This document shows positions 49,260-59,417 of a stretch of DNA of 64,000 nucleotides, in pieces (position 1 is the stretch's first letter; every line of letters starts with the position of its first letter). The DNA is from Amphimedon queenslandica (lineage: Eukaryota; Porifera; Demospongiae; Haplosclerida; Niphatidae). Under the pieces are notes generated by a model, which had not been told where the DNA came from, ran no database searches, and worked only from the letters and a program-made list of their open reading frames with translations. The position numbers and the translations under genes are program-made. Location: contig NW_003546248.1 of assembly GCF_000090795.2 (NCBI RefSeq), forward strand, positions 755,752 to 819,751. The letters are read 5' to 3'.

Positions 49260-50783
49260 TCAAGAAACAAAAGGTCCCCAAAATCCTCCATAAGTATCTA
49301 AAGCCATTGTACAAGCATCAGGTGAGACAGGGCCACGATCTGGATTAAAATAAGTTGCCTGGTAATTTTTCAATTTGTCTTGCATCTTTTTCAGCATTTC
49401 TGGCTCTTTGGTAGCAATATTGTTCCTTTCCTCAGGGTCGTCCTTTATATTATAAAGACAACCATCATCACCACAATGCTCAATTGCTGTTATTCCTCCA
49501 TTAGGATTGGTTTGATTAGGATACTGAGGCCCAGTCCATCCTGCTTCATTAACATTACCAATTAATATCTTATAATCTCCACTGATTAAAGTGACATTAC
49601 TAACAGGGACATCAGTGCGAGGGGAGGTATCAGTCTCACCTGATATCAACGGCCACATGTTGTAACTGTCTACTGGAGGTAGCTTAGCTTTAGCAGCTTT
49701 TTCATCAGTTGGATCAACACCAGCAATAGCACAGAAAGTACCATACCAATCAGCCAAATGAATGTATCCATCAGTCTTTTGTCCTCTCATCTTCTCTGGT
49801 AGATACCCTCCAGATACGAAAGCATTGACACGTACACCACCTTGCCAATCAGTTGTTTTGCCTCCTTTCAGTGGATAATTATTAGCACCTGTTCCTTCAT
49901 GAACTGGACCGCCATTATCACTGCTAGTAACAAAGAGAAGATTGTCCCACATTCCTTTATTCTTGAGAGCATCAGTGAGTTCACCCACAACATCATCAAG
50001 ATAGTTAACCATTGCATGATAATACTGCCTGAGATGATTATCAATGAAACTGAATTTATTCAAGTATCTATCAGGTACTTCGTATGGCGCATGCACAATA
50101 TGTGGAGCATAGTACAGGAAGAGAGGTGTACTAGGATCATGGTTGCTTACAACACTAAGAACTCTCTCCTTGAACAATCCTTCTTCATAATTATCTGGTC
50201 CAGTACCATTGATACCATGAGCAGGTTTATCTGTTTCCCATAGATCAACTATTGGAATTTTGCATTTCCCAGCTATTTCTGTATAATAATCGTTTGCATG
50301 ATGAAAATAACCAAATGAAGTCTGAAATCCTCGTCCTTTTGGTGTGTGGTCTGATGTTGCCATTCCAGCATCCCATTTGCCTACTTGGTGTGTAGCATAA
50401 CCAGCTCCTCTCATCTTCTCTGCAATACCAGTCATGTTACGTGGGATAGCTGAGAAACCAGAAACTGGATCATTTGGATTGTAGTTAGTTGGTGCTAGAT
50501 TCAAATCATTGACATGAATTGGTAATCTTCCACTGATTAACGATGAGCGAGAAGGAGAGCAGAACCTGAAAGCATAATGCTGATTGAGTTCCAGGCCTTC
50601 CTTAACCAATTTATCAATGTTTGGTGTAACAACTTCACGTGTTGGTGGATTCCGATGATATCCAACATTAGCCCAGCCCCAGTCATCAACAAGCATCATG
50701 ACAATATGAGGTAGATTAGCATTAGGTGAAGCACCTGATGCCAGTCCCAATAGGAACACTCCAACAACTAAAACTGCAAGCAT
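49260..50783 (-). CDS. Secreted arylsulfatase-like sulfatase, intronless (copy 1)
   Basis: Formylglycine-dependent sulfatase that would remove sulfate esters, for example from glycosaminoglycan-like substrates. The ATG at 50783 opens a signal peptide (MLAVLVVGVFLLGLASG). The metal site VDDWGW is followed by the sulfatase signature FCSPSRSSLISGRLP, whose cysteine would become formylglycine. Further active-site segments are THQVGKWDAG, YAPHIVHAP and SSDNGGP. The 508 residues fit the arylsulfatase B-like family. The frame is open without introns for 1.5 kb, unlike neighbouring genes. A longer frame to 50867 starts at TTG and is not used. It has a near-identical neighbour downstream in the window on the same strand. 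Confidence 0.92.
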   Translation of the reverse strand: MLAVLVVGVFLLGLASGASPNANLPHIVMMLVDDWGWANVGYHRNPPTREVVTPNIDKLVKEGLELNQHYAFRFCSPSRSSLISGRLPIHVNDLNLAPTNYNPNDPVSGFSAIPRNMTGIAEKMRGAGYATHQVGKWDAGMATSDHTPKGRGFQTSFGYFHHANDYYTEIAGKCKIPIVDLWETDKPAHGINGTGPDNYEEGLFKERVLSVVSNHDPSTPLFLYYAPHIVHAPYEVPDRYLNKFSFIDNHLRQYYHAMVNYLDDVVGELTDALKNKGMWDNLLFVTSSDNGGPVHEGTGANNYPLKGGKTTDWQGGVRVNAFVSGGYLPEKMRGQKTDGYIHLADWYGTFCAIAGVDPTDEKAAKAKLPPVDSYNMWPLISGETDTSPRTDVPVSNVTLISGDYKILIGNVNEAGWTGPQYPNQTNPNGGITAIEHCGDDGCLYNIKDDPEERNNIATKEPEMLKKMQDKLKNYQATYFNPDRGPVSPDACTMALDTYGGFWGPFVS

Positions 50784-51013
50784 CTTTTTATGAGAAACTA
50801 TAGCCTGGGAGACACACCCAAACTTAGTAAAACAATAGGCTATTAAAAAGCAATAACATGAATTCAATTAGCAAACAATGCATGTTCAAATTTACAAAGT
50901 AAATCTGATTGAAAGCATTTCACTTCTTAGCAGTACTATCCAATGCAGCTACACATAGGTCTAAGAGTCAAAACAGCAAAATATAAAATGAATAGCATGC
51001 ATGCAGCAGTAAT

Positions 51014-52138
51014 TTAAGAAACAAAAGGTCCCCAAAATCCTCCATAAGTATCCAAAGCCATTTTACAAGCATCAGGTGAGATAGGACCACGATCTGGATT
51101 AAAATAAGTTGCCNNNNNNNNNNCAGTCTTTTGTCCTCTCATCTTCTCTGGTAGATACCCTCCAGATACAAAAGCATTAACACGAACACCACCTTGCCAA
51201 TCGGTTACTTTGCCTCCTCTCAGTGGATAATTATTAGCACCTCCTCCAGGATAAACAGGACCACCATTATCACTGCTAGTGACAAAGAGAAGATTGTCCC
51301 ACATTCCTTTATTCTTGAGAGCATCAGTGATTTCACCCACAACATCATCAAGATAGTTAACCATTGCATGATAATACTGTCTATCGTGATCATTGATGAA
51401 ACTAAACAATTTCAAATATCTATCAGGTACTTGCAAAGGTGTATGCACAATATGTGGAGCATAATACAGGAATAGAGGTGTACTAGGATCATGGTTGCTT
51501 ACAACATCAAGAACTCTCTCCTTAAACAATCCTTCTTCATAATTATCAGGTCCAGTACCATTGATACCATGAGCAGGTTTATCTGTTTCCCATAGATCAA
51601 CTATTTGAGTTCTATTGCAAGCTGAAGCTGTTTCCTTATAATAATCGTTAGCATGATGAAAATAACCAAACGAAGTCTGAAATCCTCGTCCTTTTGGTGT
51701 GTGGTCTGATGTTGCCATTCCAGCATCCCATTTGCCTACTTGATGTGTAGCATAACCAGCTCCTCTCATCTTCTCTGCAATACCAGTCATGTTACGTGGA
51801 ATAGCTGAGAAACCAGAGACTGGATCATCAGGATTGTAATTAGTTGGAAGCAGGTTTTGGTCATTAACATGAATTGGTAATCTTCCACTGATTAAAGATG
51901 AGCGAGAAGGAGAGCAGAACTTGTAGACATAGTGCTGATTAAGTTCTAGGCCTTCCTTAACTAGCTTATCGATATTTGGTGTAACAACTTCACATGTTGG
52001 TGGATTCCGATGATATCCAACATTAGCCCAGCCCCAGTCATCAACAAGCATCATGACAATATGAGGTAGATTAGCATTAGGTGAAGCACCTGATGCTAGT
52101 CCCAATAGGAACACTCCAACAGCTAAAACTGCAAGCAT
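51014..52138 (-). CDS. Secreted sulfatase, copy 2, interrupted by assembly gap
   Basis: Tandem paralogue of the sulfatase at 49260-50783. ATG at 52138, same signal peptide, VDDWGW, FCSPSRSSLISGRLP and HQVGKWDAG. Differences cluster in a few segments, for example YKETASACNRTQIVDL against YTEIAGKCKIPIVDL. The frame passes through ten unknown bases at 51114-51123. By comparison with copy 1, the gap hides about 412 bp encoding roughly 137 residues (from after GQKT to before ATYFNPDRG), so the printed length is too short. The gene is probably intact in the real genome. Intronless, like copy 1. Confidence 0.88.
   Translation of the reverse strand: MLAVLAVGVFLLGLASGASPNANLPHIVMMLVDDWGWANVGYHRNPPTCEVVTPNIDKLVKEGLELNQHYVYKFCSPSRSSLISGRLPIHVNDQNLLPTNYNPDDPVSGFSAIPRNMTGIAEKMRGAGYATHQVGKWDAGMATSDHTPKGRGFQTSFGYFHHANDYYKETASACNRTQIVDLWETDKPAHGINGTGPDNYEEGLFKERVLDVVSNHDPSTPLFLYYAPHIVHTPLQVPDRYLKLFSFINDHDRQYYHAMVNYLDDVVGEITDALKNKGMWDNLLFVTSSDNGGPVYPGGGANNYPLRGGKVTDWQGGVRVNAFVSGGYLPEKMRGQKTXXXXATYFNPDRGPISPDACKMALDTYGGFWGPFVS
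51114..51123. other. Assembly gap (10 N)
   Basis: Ten unknown bases inside sulfatase copy 2. Alignment by eye to copy 1 (49360-49771) shows about 412 bp are missing, so the N count does not measure the gap. Confidence 0.95.
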
Positions 52139-52474
52139 CTTTATTAGAGACAAGGAGACACACCCAAACTTATATTACTAGTATTCATGTCATGAATTAT
52201 CTCATTCCTCAACTGCATGAACTAATTAAAGTGCTTACATGTACATATGAATAGACGTAAAAGTTATACAGTTTGGGACTGACAGATATACTCTACAATA
52301 TTAAAACTAGAATGTACTTTATACTTACCAATTATGTTTGCTAGAGCATACAGGCTCCAGTGGTGGCAAAGTATATTCATGATACAGCAAATCTTTTGGG
52401 TAAAACTAGCCCACGTTGTTTCACGTGTTTCATGTTTGTGCATGCTTGCTTTTCTCTGGATCCTACAGTCAATC
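52139..52474. promoter_or_regulatory. Shared upstream region of sulfatase copy 2 and ATP23
   Basis: A 336-bp gap between divergent starts. In-frame upstream codons of ATP23 extend back to about 52334 but are probably 5' UTR. No recognised control site. Confidence 0.4.
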
Positions 52475-54311
52475 ATGGCTGACAGTCCCTCTGACAGTCC
52501 TGGACTTACAGACAAGGAAAAGGAGGCTTTTCCTGGGAGGGTTGGTGGAGGGAAATCAAATGAGCGTCTCAATAAACAGTGCAGGGACAGAATGCATAAA
52601 TCTCTGAAAAGTAAGCCCTAAAATTTAATATTATTAAAGCCTTTAAAGGGGCAGCCAAAATTCTTGATAAATAATTTACACATGTAAACTTGCTTGTTCA
52701 TAAATTAATATACATGTACATGTAGGTTCATATGTGCGTTACATGCTTAATGCAATGAAGGAAATTGGCTGGTAAGTATTTCTGTTATTAATGTCAGTAC
52801 TAGCTATGATGTCTTTATATAATAGTGAAGTAAAGGTTGGACGTCATTTAGTCTGTGAGCCATGTGGTGATAGATTGTTAGGTGGATTTGACGAAGACAG
52901 AAATCAAGTAAATATATATTATTATTTATGTAAATACATTATTCATAGCTTATGCCTTAACTTTTTAGTGCTATTTCTATTTTTTGATTCAATTGCTATT
53001 CTCTTATCATTTGTAGATAGTCCTGTGTGAGAACAATATATATTCAGATGATTGTATGACTAATGTATTGACACACGAGCTGATACATGCCTATGATCAT
53101 TGCAGGGCTCATGTGGATTGGAAAAACTTAGATCATCAAGCTTGTTCGGAGGTGAAGTGTAACTCAAAATCCTTTAATTAGAATGAGCTCAAATACTTAA
53201 AAATAGTATATCAATATCTATCAGAAGTTATACAGACTTATTTTTGAAAAAATACTATAGTCCATGGTCTTTTGTCAAAAGGTTGATTTTAATTTGAATT
53301 TGTTCAAAGAGCATGTATAATGCAAAATAATTTTTTTGGTACTTGCTCATTTAAAACTACCTTGTACCTAATTTTAAAAAGTAGCAATTAAAAAAAGCAA
53401 AGACTTATAGCCCATAATTTTCTCAAAAATGGCTCCAAAATCACTCCAAATTTTTGTTACATTTTCTGATACATATTGATGTCCTTACACTGTGTAGAAA
53501 GTTTGAGCTGATTCCGACTTCAATTTTTCAAGTTACGGCCATTTTAAGAAAACTCCAAAATTCTGAAAAGTACCCAAGGCTATATATAGTCCATGGTATT
53601 TTCCAAAAAAATGCTTCGAAATCACCCCAAATTTTTTTTACATTCTCTGATACATATTGATGCCCTTATGCTGTGTAGAAAGTTTGAGTTGATTCTCATG
53701 AAAAATTTTGGAGTTATGGCCATTTTAAAATAGCCCAGAGATTGACATGACTATGATAATGATTTTTGCTGCTGTAGATACGTGCTGCCAACCTTAGTGG
53801 TGAATGCTTCTTTTGGAAGGAAAACTTTGCTCGTTTAAAGTTTGGCTGGAAGAAGCATCAACAGGTAAAAATTGTGTCTAATGTAAGGTTTAGCCTGGGC
53901 CATTTTTTTTTGCCTTCTACCGTAGATTGGGAGATTTTCATGTTACAATAATAATTGGTGTATAAGATTTTGTCATTATTTCATTTTGCTGTTTTGTATT
54001 TTCAAAATATTTTGTTATAAGTTATGAAAATATTTCACATGTTAAAATTTCATTGCTACTAATCAAAGTGAAGTTATTTTAGCAGCAAGAATTTCCCAAT
54101 CTATAGTATGTGTTTAACTCTTACTTTTAAAATGTTAAATAATAATATTAAGTATGTTTACATTTTATTGTAGAAATGTGTGAAGGAGAGAGCCACCCAG
54201 TCCATACTGTGTGTCAACAATGTGACTGAAAAGGAAGCAAGGGATGCTGTAGAGAAAGTCTTTGATTCTTGTTTCAAGGACACTGTTCCTTTTGAAAGAG
54301 TACCACCATAG
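52475..54311 (+). CDS. ATP23: Mitochondrial inner-membrane metalloprotease ATP23
   Basis: Zinc metalloprotease and chaperone of the mitochondrial intermembrane space; in yeast it processes ATP synthase subunit 6. Known in vertebrates as XRCC6BP1/KUB3. ATG at 52475 ([10 protein letters not shown]). Exons give [32 protein letters not shown], the catalytic [17 protein letters not shown] (HExxH at about 53074-53088), [15 protein letters not shown], and [16 protein letters not shown], ending FERVPP at 54311. The protein lacks the roughly 35-residue tail seen in vertebrates after the RxP motif. Cysteines outside the HExxH site are largely kept, as expected for an intermembrane-space protein. An intron holds two 177-bp repeat units and another a small inverted-repeat element. 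Confidence 0.94.
53390..53745 (+). repeat. 177-bp repeat family, two units, in an ATP23 intron
   Basis: Anchor cat at 53413 and 53592, 179 bp apart; the second unit has a small tatata insertion. Carries aaaatggctccaaaatcac, gtgtagaaagtttgag and acggccattttaagaaaa as in the other arrays. Confidence 0.88.
53918..54108. mobile_element. Probable MITE in an ATP23 intron
   Basis: Left end taccgtagattgggagatt, right end aatttcccaatctatagta, forming imperfect terminal inverted repeats of about 20 bp with TA ends. The interior is AT-rich and non-coding. Confidence 0.6.
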
Positions 54312-54518
54312 GGACATAATACTAACTGGAGTGAACAGTGTATCTATGAACTATTATAATTCTTTATTTATTTACTACTTTTGAATAATGTGGATAGTTT
54401 ATAGCAGTGAAATGAAAAAGCTGAGCTGTTTCCTGTAATAGCAATACTATCATAATTTACACCCCTGATTTCAGTAGTAACCTTTGTGAGATGAGGTGTG
54501 ATTGACCCACAGTGGACA

Positions 54519-56307
54519 ATGGCGGACCCTCTAGGTATACAAGTATAATATTTGCTTACTGTATTGTAGGTTTTGCTTTAGTAGTAAGTCAACCAGAAGA
54601 AGAAAGTATTCAGAAACATGAATCAGACCCAACATGTATATTTAGAAATTAATTTTTACCAATTTACTATTTATTTAGATTCTGAACCTATAGATGAGTC
54701 TAGAAATCATGATCCAGGAAATACTCAATTAGCAACAGGTAGACAAGTAAACTATATATATATTTTTATGCACAGTTTTTTAATCAGATTACATCATTAT
54801 GAGGTTAATAAATCCCTACTAGATCTACTTGGTAAAAAATAAACCCAAATCTTGGTTGTCAGCCTAATGTACTTAAACAACTAGTTATACACATTAGCTT
54901 TATTCTTTTATAGGCAGGCAGCCACAGCAACCTGAAATAAGTGAACCACCCAGTGAGCGAGCTAGTGCTAGAGAACCATCATTATGTAAAGTCCTTATAT
55001 AAAAGTTTTACTTCTACATTAAAACAGGTTCTCCTGGGCATCATAATAACAATTCTCCTGCTAATGAGAACCCTAATTCAACTAGTAAGTAATGCTAGTT
55101 ACTGTATAGCCTGAAACTTTTGCTGATTTGCCATTTTTGTTGAGACTTGTGAAATTAAAATCTGTGAAAATGGTATTGGCAAAAGTTTCATCCCTTGCAT
55201 GAAAGTTTCCAGCTATGTGGTATTTTATGTTATTACTGTTCTTGATGTGTTATAGAGAAATCTTGTATCGAGAAAGTTAAGAGTCTCACAGTTACAATAA
55301 TAATAATAGCCACCGGCATTGTATCGCTCATCGTGGCAGTTGTGGTCATCTGCTTGTTTACAACAGTGCTCAAGCCTCAACTATACAATTTTAATGCCAC
55401 AATAGGTGATGTTAGTGAGTCTGAATCTACCTTTTTACTGCAGATTAACTCAACTATATCATCAGCAACAGTAACTGCTATTAATCCTGACTTGGAGCTA
55501 AAAGCAGATATCTACCAGAGCACTTCTAAGCCACCTGAATACATTGAGGTCTTGGATACTGTGACCATTCATGAACTTAGTGAAAAGAACCGATTTAGAT
55601 ATAACTATTTTACGAATCCCGATAATCCAGTCTATCTCACACCTGGGTCTTCACTTCTCTATGATGTTAGTATTAGCAGTAATTCTGGTTCTACCTGTCC
55701 AGCACGTCTCTATCTATTTAATAACCAAACTACCTATTTTTTGTTTATTAGCGATCGAAACTCAAAAATTGATTCAACTGACAGATCTCCTTGTTTATTT
55801 CCAGACAATGGAGCTTGGTCCTTTAACATTACTGATTCCTCTGCTTATTATGTGGCCATTGCTATAGATACTGGTGTTAGTGTCTTGGGGAATGTTACAG
55901 TAGAGAGAATTCAATACAATACTACTGGACTTCAGCTTGATACACAGCTGACATCAGGAAATCCTTCTCATACGATTACCACTTGTGATACTGGAAGCGG
56001 ATTTCTATGCACCGGAATTGATGACACATATCTTATATTGTTGATCAATGAAGGAAGCCTTATCAATTTTCAACTGAAGACTTTTTTCGTTTATAATAGA
56101 CAAAAGGTTGCATTGTCCTGTTTCAGCCTCATTTTGCTATTAGTATTTGTAGTAGTATTTACACTATTCTTGATTGCAATCATTATAAAAGCTGTTGGAA
56201 TTTATAAAAAACACAATACTACAATTGATGATGCCCACATTTCTTTAATTTCTCCTGCACAACAAACTAATACTGAAACAAGTGGAGAACAAGTGATTGG
56301 TGAATAG
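54519..56307 (+). CDS. Two-pass membrane protein of unknown function, copy A1
   Basis: A tiny first exon (ATG at 54519, MADPL) joins to exons giving a hydrophilic N-terminal cytoplasmic region, then a long exon from about 55255. Membrane helix 1 is around TVTIIIIATGIVSLIVAVVV. An extracellular domain of about 220 residues follows, with several N-glycosylation sites (NFNATI, QINSTI, FNITDS) and paired cysteines (STCPARL, SPCLF, TTCDT, FLCTG). Helix 2 is around LILLLVFVVVFTLFLIAIII, then a 45-residue tail. The ectodomain layout is a little like the APD1-4 group of membrane E3 ligases, but no RING domain is present, so I leave it unnamed. It is a tandem paralogue of the gene at 57152-58536. Confidence 0.75.
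55110..55230. mobile_element. Possible degraded MITE in an intron of copy A1
   Basis: Begins ctgtatagcctgaaactttt and ends aaagtttccagctatg, an imperfect inverted pair. Absent from the equivalent, much shorter intron of copy A2 (about 57508-57558). Confidence 0.45.
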
Positions 56308-56529
56308 ATCTACTTAAATTTGTGAATTATAATTAATTTGGGTGGAATTTTTAACAATTATAATGTTGATTTATAAATTAGATATGATGACAATGCCTAC
56401 AGTAATTTTTTTAATCAATAAAAAATAGTATTTAATTATGTGCAAGTGTTTTTGTAAAACATTTACTCAAAAATAGCCTTAAAACCACAATCTCTTATAA
56501 TCAAAATGAAATCTAATTAAATTTATCGA

Positions 56530-56900
56530 CTCCCAGTTCCTTTAAAAGCAAGTGTTCCATTACTATCCGTCCACAATATCCTACAGGATAAACACCAGTA
56601 ATATTGTACGTATAGAACCGATTTCTTACCAACAGTCCAAAAAATAAGGAAGTAAGGCTAAATGAAACTGGTCACAATTCTGTGCATAATCAATTTTTGT
56701 CACCAGAAACGTTAGTCTTCAGCATTGGCGCATCAGTGAAGTGTTTGTATCATAACCAAAGAACTCACACTCGTCAACTTTATACAGCGTAATAGCATAA
56801 TTCAGAGACAACTACAGAAATTATAAAAATAAAATAGTTATCATTACTTTATTCTTTTGTTCAAATTGCTCCATGAATTCTGTGTAAGTATTATTTATAG
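56530..56900 (-). pseudogene. Truncated, frameshifted copy B1 of the gene at 58820-59417
   Basis: The minus strand reads NTYTEFMEQFEQKNK, an intron of about 45 bp, then LSLNYAITLYKVDECEFFGY, all close to the intact copy B2. After NTSLM a small insertion shifts the frame to a TGA; the original sequence resumes in another frame as YAQNCDQFHLALLPYF. The 5' half present in B2 is missing here. It sits between the two A-family genes, as B2 follows A2, so it marks an old duplication of an A+B pair. Confidence 0.75.
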
Positions 56901-57151
56901 TTATCTATTACTGCTGCAGTTCAATATTTTGTGGGTTTTTAATTGTTGCATAGTAACATGGTTTTGCTTTTTGATATGTTAAAACATGCTGAATCTGATC
57001 CATGCAGATCTTATGATGTATAGGAATTTCTAGATCTAGTAATGATTCACTCCGCAATGATAACACCAGTGAGTAAAAGGATGTAACTTATCTCCTATTA
57101 CAGGAAATAGATCTACTCTATGATCATGTGATTCTATCACATTTCTGAATA

Positions 57152-58536
57152 ATGGCTGCTAAAAATAAAGGTATGAAATAGTTCCATTTTAAATTAAACT
57201 TATTGTATCATGATAGCTTCTATTTCAATAGTAGAAGAAGGAAGTGGACCACAAAGTCCTGAGCTATGTACATTGATAGATGCATGCAGTTACAATTTTT
57301 AATTCTTTTTTTCTAGATAAACAACCTGAACAAGCTGTAGACTCTGGTGAGAATGCTAATCTATTAGCAGGTAGAGTATCTAGTAATGATACTGAAGTTT
57401 CACTAATAATTTGAGATAGGGACTATACAAGGTAGGAGCATAAGTGGAAGTGGTTCTAATGGTTATAATGCTACTAACACTGCTAATGAGAACTCTCCTC
57501 CAACTGGTAAGTTAAAGTTATGCTAGTTATTTATGTGTGCTATTCTCAATGTATTATAGAAGAAGAACCATGTACTAAGAAATTCAAGTGTCTCACAGCT
57601 ACAATCATTGCTCTTCTGGCAGTCATAGTACTGATGTTGGTTGGATACAACAGCTACTTGTGGACAACAGAGCTAAAGTCTCAACACTACAGTCTTAATG
57701 CCATAATAGGTGATGCTAGTGAGTCTGAACCTTTCACCTTTCTTCTACAAATTAACTCAACTATATCATCAGCAGCAGTAACAGTAACTGCAATGAAACC
57801 AGACCTGGAACTAAAAGCTGATGTATACCAGAGCATTTCTAAGCCGCCTGAATATACTGCTATCTTGCATAAGAACCTTCCCAAACTAACTGGAAAGTCA
57901 CGATATAATTATAATTATCTTGATGGAGATCAGCCAGTCTATCTCACACCTGGGTCTTCACTTCTCTATGATGTTAGTATCAGCAATAATTCTGGTTCTA
58001 CCTGTCCAGCACGTCTCTACCTATTCAATAGCCAAACTACGTATGATTCATTTTTTCCTCCAGATGCAACAATAGATCCGATTGACAAATCTCCTTGTTT
58101 ATTTCCAGACAATGGAACTTGGTCCTTTAACATTACCGATTCCTCTGCTTATTACGTGGCCATTGCTATAGATACTGGTGTTAGTGCTTTGGGGAATGTT
58201 ACAGTAGAGAGAATTCAATACAATACTACTGGACTTCAGCTTGATAAACAACTGACACCAGCAAATCCTTCTCATGCAATTACCACTTGTGATACTGGAA
58301 ACGGATTTCTATGCACCACCCAAATTGATGACACATATCTTATAGTGTCAGTCAATAAAGAAAGCCTTGTCGATTTTCAGCTGAAAACATTTCAAGTTTA
58401 TGGCACACTAAAGATAGCATTGTTCTCTTTGATGCTCTTTCTTGTAGTAGTACTATTGATACTTGTGATAGCAATCTTTGTAATAGCTGCTAGTATGTCT
58501 TGTAAAAGCTGCAATGCTAAAGGTAGTAAGAGGTAA
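57152..58536 (+). CDS. Two-pass membrane protein of unknown function, copy A2
   Basis: ATG at 57152 (MAAKNK), short exons at about 57228, 57316 and 57430 onward for the cytoplasmic N terminus, then a long exon from about 57559. Membrane helix 1 is around TATIIALLAVIVLMLVGYN, the glycosylated ectodomain carries YLTPGSSLLYDVSISNNSGS and SPCLFPDNGTWSFNITD, and helix 2 is around LMLFLVVVLLILVIAIFVIA. It ends in a short Cys/Lys tail (CKSCNAKGSKR), unlike the longer tail of A1. Ectodomain identity to A1 is high by eye, highest around residues covering TPGSSLLYDVSIS and SAYYVAIAIDTGVS. No enzymatic motif. Possibly a receptor or adhesion protein limited to sponges. Confidence 0.77.
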
Positions 58537-58819
58537 TAATAGTTAAATTATTAAACACTTATAATTGTGTGTGTGTGTGTACTCAGAGTACTTTTTTAAT
58601 GATACTGACCACTGTCAAACTTATAAATTATTTTAAAATAATTTTTACATTCAAATAACATCATTTGTTGAAATCAAAGCACTAAAGAGTTGTAAAAAGT
58701 TAGTGATAAACAAAAACTAAATTAGGAGAGAGTGTTTTTTTGCAAAAATCTCAACCATTCTTCAATGATTCCCTGTCCCTTGAAAAGCAAATGTTCCATT
58801 ACTATCTGTCCACAATATC

Positions 58820-59417
58820 CTATAGGATAAACACCAGTAATATTGTACTTATAGAATCAATTTCATACCAACAGTCTGAGAAAAAAGGAAGTAAGACTAA
58901 ACGAAACTGGTCACAATTCTGTGCATAACCAGTTTTGTCGCCAGAAATGTTAACCTTTAACATCGGCATCAGTGAAGTGTTTGGATTGTAACCAAAGAAC
59001 TTACACTCATCAACTTTATGAAGTGTGATAGCATAATTAAAAGACAGCTACAGAAATTGTAAAAATAACACCAAATAAATTATCTAATAAATTTACTTTA
59101 TTTTCTTGTTGAAACTGCTTCATAAATTCTGTCAATGCTTTTTCTGTACCATCAGAGTATGTTATATCAACTTGCACACATTGATATGAATCCTCGAGTG
59201 TGCTGTCTTTTTCAAGCCTCCAGCCTTTGGGGCACTTGTCCTCAAGCTTTAACACTTTGTGTAATATCTCATGAGGACCAGAAATCCTAAAGTGTCCCTC
59301 AGAGTGATGCCTTGTTGAGAGTCTCTTCAATTCACTTCCACTGATACCAAACTGAGAAGAGAGGACCTGTCTCACATCACTCACTTTAGCAGCACCAGTC
59401 CTTGTGTAGACATTCAT
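58820..59417 (-). CDS. Unknown protein, copy B2 (intact member of the B family)
   Basis: ATG at 59417 (MNVYTRTGAAKVSDVR). A 45-bp intron after QFQQENK joins to LSFNYAITLHKVDECKFFGY, with the frame closing at 58820. The product is about 180 residues, without signal peptide or membrane helix in this model. The second half contains evenly spaced cysteines (DECKFF, QNCDQF, SDCWYE) and one N-glycosylation-type site (KVNISG). I recognise no family. Downstream sequence continues to resemble B1 past the stop, so the 3' end may be different or a further exon may exist. It lies tail to tail with A2. Confidence 0.6.

Noticed and set aside
49842-50243. 133-codon plus-strand frame
   Set aside because: It is antisense to the conserved sulfatase frame and has no coding features of its own; the same shadow occurs in copy 2 at 51194-51475.
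52334-52474. N-terminal extension of ATP23
   Set aside because: The frame is open upstream, but known ATP23 proteins start near MADSPSD-like sequence and the extension has no conserved features; it may be 5' UTR.
54519-58536. Naming the A genes as APD1-4-type E3 ligases
   Set aside because: The two-helix layout is similar, but there is no RING finger and the resemblance of the ectodomain is too weak by eye.
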